Positions 61,145 through 64,000 of a stretch of DNA of 64,000 bases are shown one piece after another. The translations under genes were made by a program, and so were the position numbers. The stretch is from Galaxea fascicularis (lineage: Eukaryota > Cnidaria > Anthozoa > Scleractinia > Euphylliidae). Each line of letters starts with the position of its first letter. Position 1 is the stretch's first letter. The notes under the pieces are model-generated. The model worked only from the letters and a program-made list of their open reading frames with translations. It was not told the DNA's origin and made no database searches. The stretch is from NCBI GenBank assembly GCA_948470475.1, contig OX419336.1:40906381-40970380 (forward strand), read 5' to 3'.

Positions 61145-61150
61145 TTTATT
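61145..61150 (-). terminator. Candidate polyadenylation signal of the GalNAc-transferase gene
   Basis: TTTATT on the + strand (AATAAA on the minus strand) about 270 bp past the stop. Position only; not otherwise supported. Confidence 0.3.
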
Positions 61151-61418
61151 TTAATCTTCAACAAAATTTGACTTAGCAAATCAATTAAAAAAGCGAGAAC
61201 TGTCTTTGTAACAAAACATTTTAGGAACGTTTTACTACTTGGCTATGACTCTTCAAGTCAATGCACATGGAGAACGAGTCCAGCAAATATTGTGGCGCTT
61301 GCATCATTTTTGTTTATCATAGAATCTTTTAATTAAAATTCTCCCATCTTGGTTCAGCGGTCTTTCCATTTCCAAGTAATCACCTGTCACGCGCGCACGT
61401 GCTGCGCAGAATCAGACA

Positions 61419-64000
61419 CTATTGATCTTCGTCATCCTGTTGTGAATCTGATTCGTACTTGTCCCTGAGTTTGGTGAGCTGCATCGCTATCTGAGTGTGC
61501 GTGCCTTCTGCAAGGGCTTTGGAACCCAAACACGATTTATACTGCTCCTTTGTCAGGCTGGGATCACACTTCTTTTCGTGAAAATAATGGAACAGATCTC
61601 TATCAGGCGCACGTATAATTCTGAAGGAGAAAGAAGAACAAGAGTGAATGCTTTATACGCTGTCATCTCTAGTTGTTATGCTGACACATAGCAGGCGAGA
61701 ATAAGGAGAATAAGCGTTTCTTCCTTGCACCCTTTACGAAGATACACCCTTAGTTCTCTTTAACTCTTCATCGTTTGAAAAATAAAGATGGCGGCCTATT
61801 AAACGAACGATCTTTTCATATTGGACACCAATGCCAATGCACTGCAGGCTAAGGCATGATGTTGACCAAGAGAGGATAAAGCCTCTCTTGTGTCGAGTGA
61901 CTATTCGAAGTAAACTTTTAAATAAATACTGAGGACTGATTCAAACGCCATTCTTTCAAGATAGACATAGAAACGAGATTTTCACTTCAGGGAAATTCAT
62001 CGGCTCAAGTTCCATCTTTAAGAGACTAGAAAACTTGGATCACGTTGTTACCATTGCATGATGCAAGAATTCAAGCCAGCAGAACGTTTTGCAACGTGTC
62101 AGTCGTATGGATACAATTCGTCACTGCAACCAAAACTGTCGTACCAAACAGGGACGTTACACGATGGGAACTGTTTCTGTAACATGTCAGTTATGTCCCG
62201 TCACCATGTTCCCATGTATGAACCTATTACATGTCCCTCCACGTCCCTGCTTAAGTTCCTACTAATTGAAAGGAAGTCACCTAATAAAATAATTTCATTG
62301 TCTTCAGATCTCAATTTAACAAAGTCCGTTCAACTTTCAAACTTCAACGTCCACAGATTTTCAAAGGAATCCTCAGGGATGAACCCTAATCTAGCCGACT
62401 CTGTTGTCTTTGGTAAAAATCCCATGCGCTGTAAGCGGAAACCGCGGTCTCCAGTGCTTTACGACCGTATACGTTTATACTACGTTACCTGGTATTGGCT
62501 TGAAGCAAGTGTCTCTGGTATAACACCAAATCCTCTGATCCCCATCCTTCGATACTCAAATCAAACCCGCCAACTCGAAGGTAGTCGGAGCGGTATTGGC
62601 ACGTCATTCCAAACCCGTATGCCCGCCAAAAACCATGCGAACGCTCTGCAGAGAGGAGAGACAAAAATGAACTATGTTTAGGAGGCGGTACGCCTTATAA
62701 CTGTTATTATTGTTTCTTTATAACTTTGTGTTATTCATTCGGTCATGCATACAAAAATTAACATGAATATATAAAATTCGTATATGTGAAATATGGGTCA
62801 AAGACTAAGAATGTATGCCGCGGCGAATCCTCGCATTTGTGAAAGTACCTTAAGAAAGAAAAATCTAACAGGCTGGCCCGTGGCAACTTTTGTTTCGGGA
62901 CATGTAGCAACTCTCGTAAGGTCTCACGAGATTGCCTTGCAACCCTTCAGGCGAACAAAAGAACAAACAATACAAACAATGGACCCTATTTCTAGAAACT
63001 TCGCGCATTATCCTTTCAGCCCATCAGAGTAGGAGTAATTTTCGACTGAAGTGTGGTGATTTAAGCCGTAAGTCAACTCTGTTTATTAGAAGGTCAAAGA
63101 GATGGAACTAAAAAGAAAAACTCTGCGACTTGAAAAAAGGCAAACAATTGAAAATAGTCTCCCAAACTGCATTGTTTTTTACTGTCTTCTTGCTACTGTT
63201 ACGAAGTATCAATGAAACGGAATTTGAATCAAACCTTACGATGATCGTTCATGTATTTGAATTTGTTCTTCCCCAGTTTAAATATATGAAATTTTTTGGG
63301 GGGCACAGAAATAGCTACTTCTTTCAACCTCTTTGCTACCACAACAACTACATCCTGATGCGTAGCCATATACTCAGCGGAACAATCGTCTCGATCTTTT
63401 CTCAGCATTGCTAATACGCCTTATCCTAAATCAAAGTACTGTGGAATAGTAACACCCTCCATTTATGTATGCGCTAGGCCTAATATCTTAAGTGGGTCAA
63501 AATTATGTATTTTGATCATCTTATAGCTAGTCAGCGTACATAACCTGCGATCAGCCGTTCTGCTTCCGTGGGGACAGGAGAGCGTCGACTTTTATGCTCG
63601 CCTCCCCCCCCCCGCCCCCTTCCGCCCCCTTAACCTCTCCTCACGAATGTCAAGAACGTCTGATCGCAGGTCACAACTTTCATGATCATCGTGACGTAAT
63701 CTTCCTCAATCGTTCCCAATCCAGTTGGCCATCAATCCAACATGGCGCCCAATTGTGTCTCAACTGCAGAACTAAAGAAAAAAATTAAACTCACCAATTT
63801 TTAATTGATCTCTAGGAGGCGGAATGATACCATCTTCGTAAACATTCTGTGGATTATATAAACTAAACACCATCGGGTAATATATTTTTTTCTCTGGCTC
63901 TGTGTACATGCGACACCGTCGCAGGAAGTCGGGCCGAAAAGTTATATCCACATCACAAAAGAAAAGCAAAACATTGGTGGGCGTTCCACTCCAATACATA
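61419..64000 (-). CDS. CSGALNACT: Chondroitin sulfate N-acetylgalactosaminyltransferase, C-terminal three exons (partial)
   Basis: Golgi enzyme adding GalNAc to start or extend chondroitin chains. Exons on the minus strand: >64000-63795, 62645-62489, 61620-61419 (stop complement at 61419-61421); phases 1 and 2 join cleanly (..DQLKI|ERSHGFW.., ..QANT|RIIRAP..). Key residues: metal-binding DVD (FFCDVDITF), RRCR...YYPMVFSLYNP, GFWRAYGFGMTCQYRSDY, VGGFDLSIEGWGSED with the catalytic E-D pair, and HYFHEKKC, the end block where the family has HLWHEKRC. YNP and the PPxxxQL spacing favour CSGALNACT over chondroitin synthase/CHPF. The stem, membrane anchor and N-terminal catalytic part lie beyond the right edge. 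It ends with a short acidic tail (YESDSQQDDEDQ). Confidence 0.9.
63543..63671. mobile_element. MITE with CCTGCGATCAG ends
   Basis: ACCTGCGATCAG at 63543-63554 and CTGATCGCAGGT at 63660-63671 are perfect inverted repeats; the C-rich interior is non-coding. It lies in the intron before the last two GalNAc-transferase exons. Confidence 0.75.

Larger units (their letters stand above)
57563..61418. other. Spacer between tropomodulin and the convergent GalNAc-transferase gene
   Basis: Contains a poly-G run at 58126-58143, an ATA/TAA microsatellite at 58704-58723, inverted copies of a GCGCGGGAAA repeat (58775-58915 and 60060-60215), a long hairpin at 59849-60039 and a half-element at 60840-60955. 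Both genes' 3' UTRs must lie here. No coding exon recognised. Confidence 0.6.

Noticed and set aside
62058..62681. 207-codon plus-strand ORF
   Set aside because: Overlaps the antisense of the conserved GalNAc-transferase exon at 62489-62645 and has no recognisable domain.

Overview
The window is animal nuclear DNA. Genes are split by many GT-AG introns, and introns and spacers are full of small inverted-repeat elements and tRNA-derived repeats. The protein families are animal-specific (netrin/RGM receptor, tight-junction MAGUK, tropomodulin, chondroitin GalNAc-transferase). The repeats, notably a tRNA-like SINE and several foldback elements, look like those I associate with anthozoan cnidarians, probably a stony coral. 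That taxonomic call is inference.

Layout. (1) About 1-18.7 kb, + strand: the 3' part of a neogenin/DCC-type receptor, 14 coding exons from inside FN3 domain 2 through FN3-6, the membrane segment and the P1/P2/P3 cytoplasmic motifs, then a 3' UTR exon. (2) 18.7-23.3 kb: spacer. (3) 23.3-47.7 kb, + strand: a complete 31-exon ZO-1/TJP-like MAGUK whose reading frame closes exactly (1,702 codons). Its order is CARD - PDZ - PDZ - PDZ - SH3 - GUK - long disordered region - ZU5 - UPA-like. The CARD and the UPA-like end are absent from vertebrate ZO proteins and are the main finding. (4) 47.7-51.5 kb: spacer with a hAT-like MITE, a foldback element and a 162-bp-arm palindrome holding two head-to-head tRNA-like genes. 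(5) 51.5-57.6 kb, + strand: a complete 8-exon tropomodulin (372 codons) with an acidic tail. (6) 57.6-61.4 kb: repeat-rich spacer. (7) 61.4-64.0 kb, - strand: the last three exons of a chondroitin N-acetylgalactosaminyltransferase running off the right edge, tail-to-tail with tropomodulin.

There is no operon logic here; these are independent animal genes. Three of them (receptor, junction scaffold, pointed-end cap) act at the membrane-actin interface, but I see no evidence that the cluster itself is functional. Exon coordinates were set by hand from splice signals and frame continuity; all exon sums are consistent in phase. No database search was possible.
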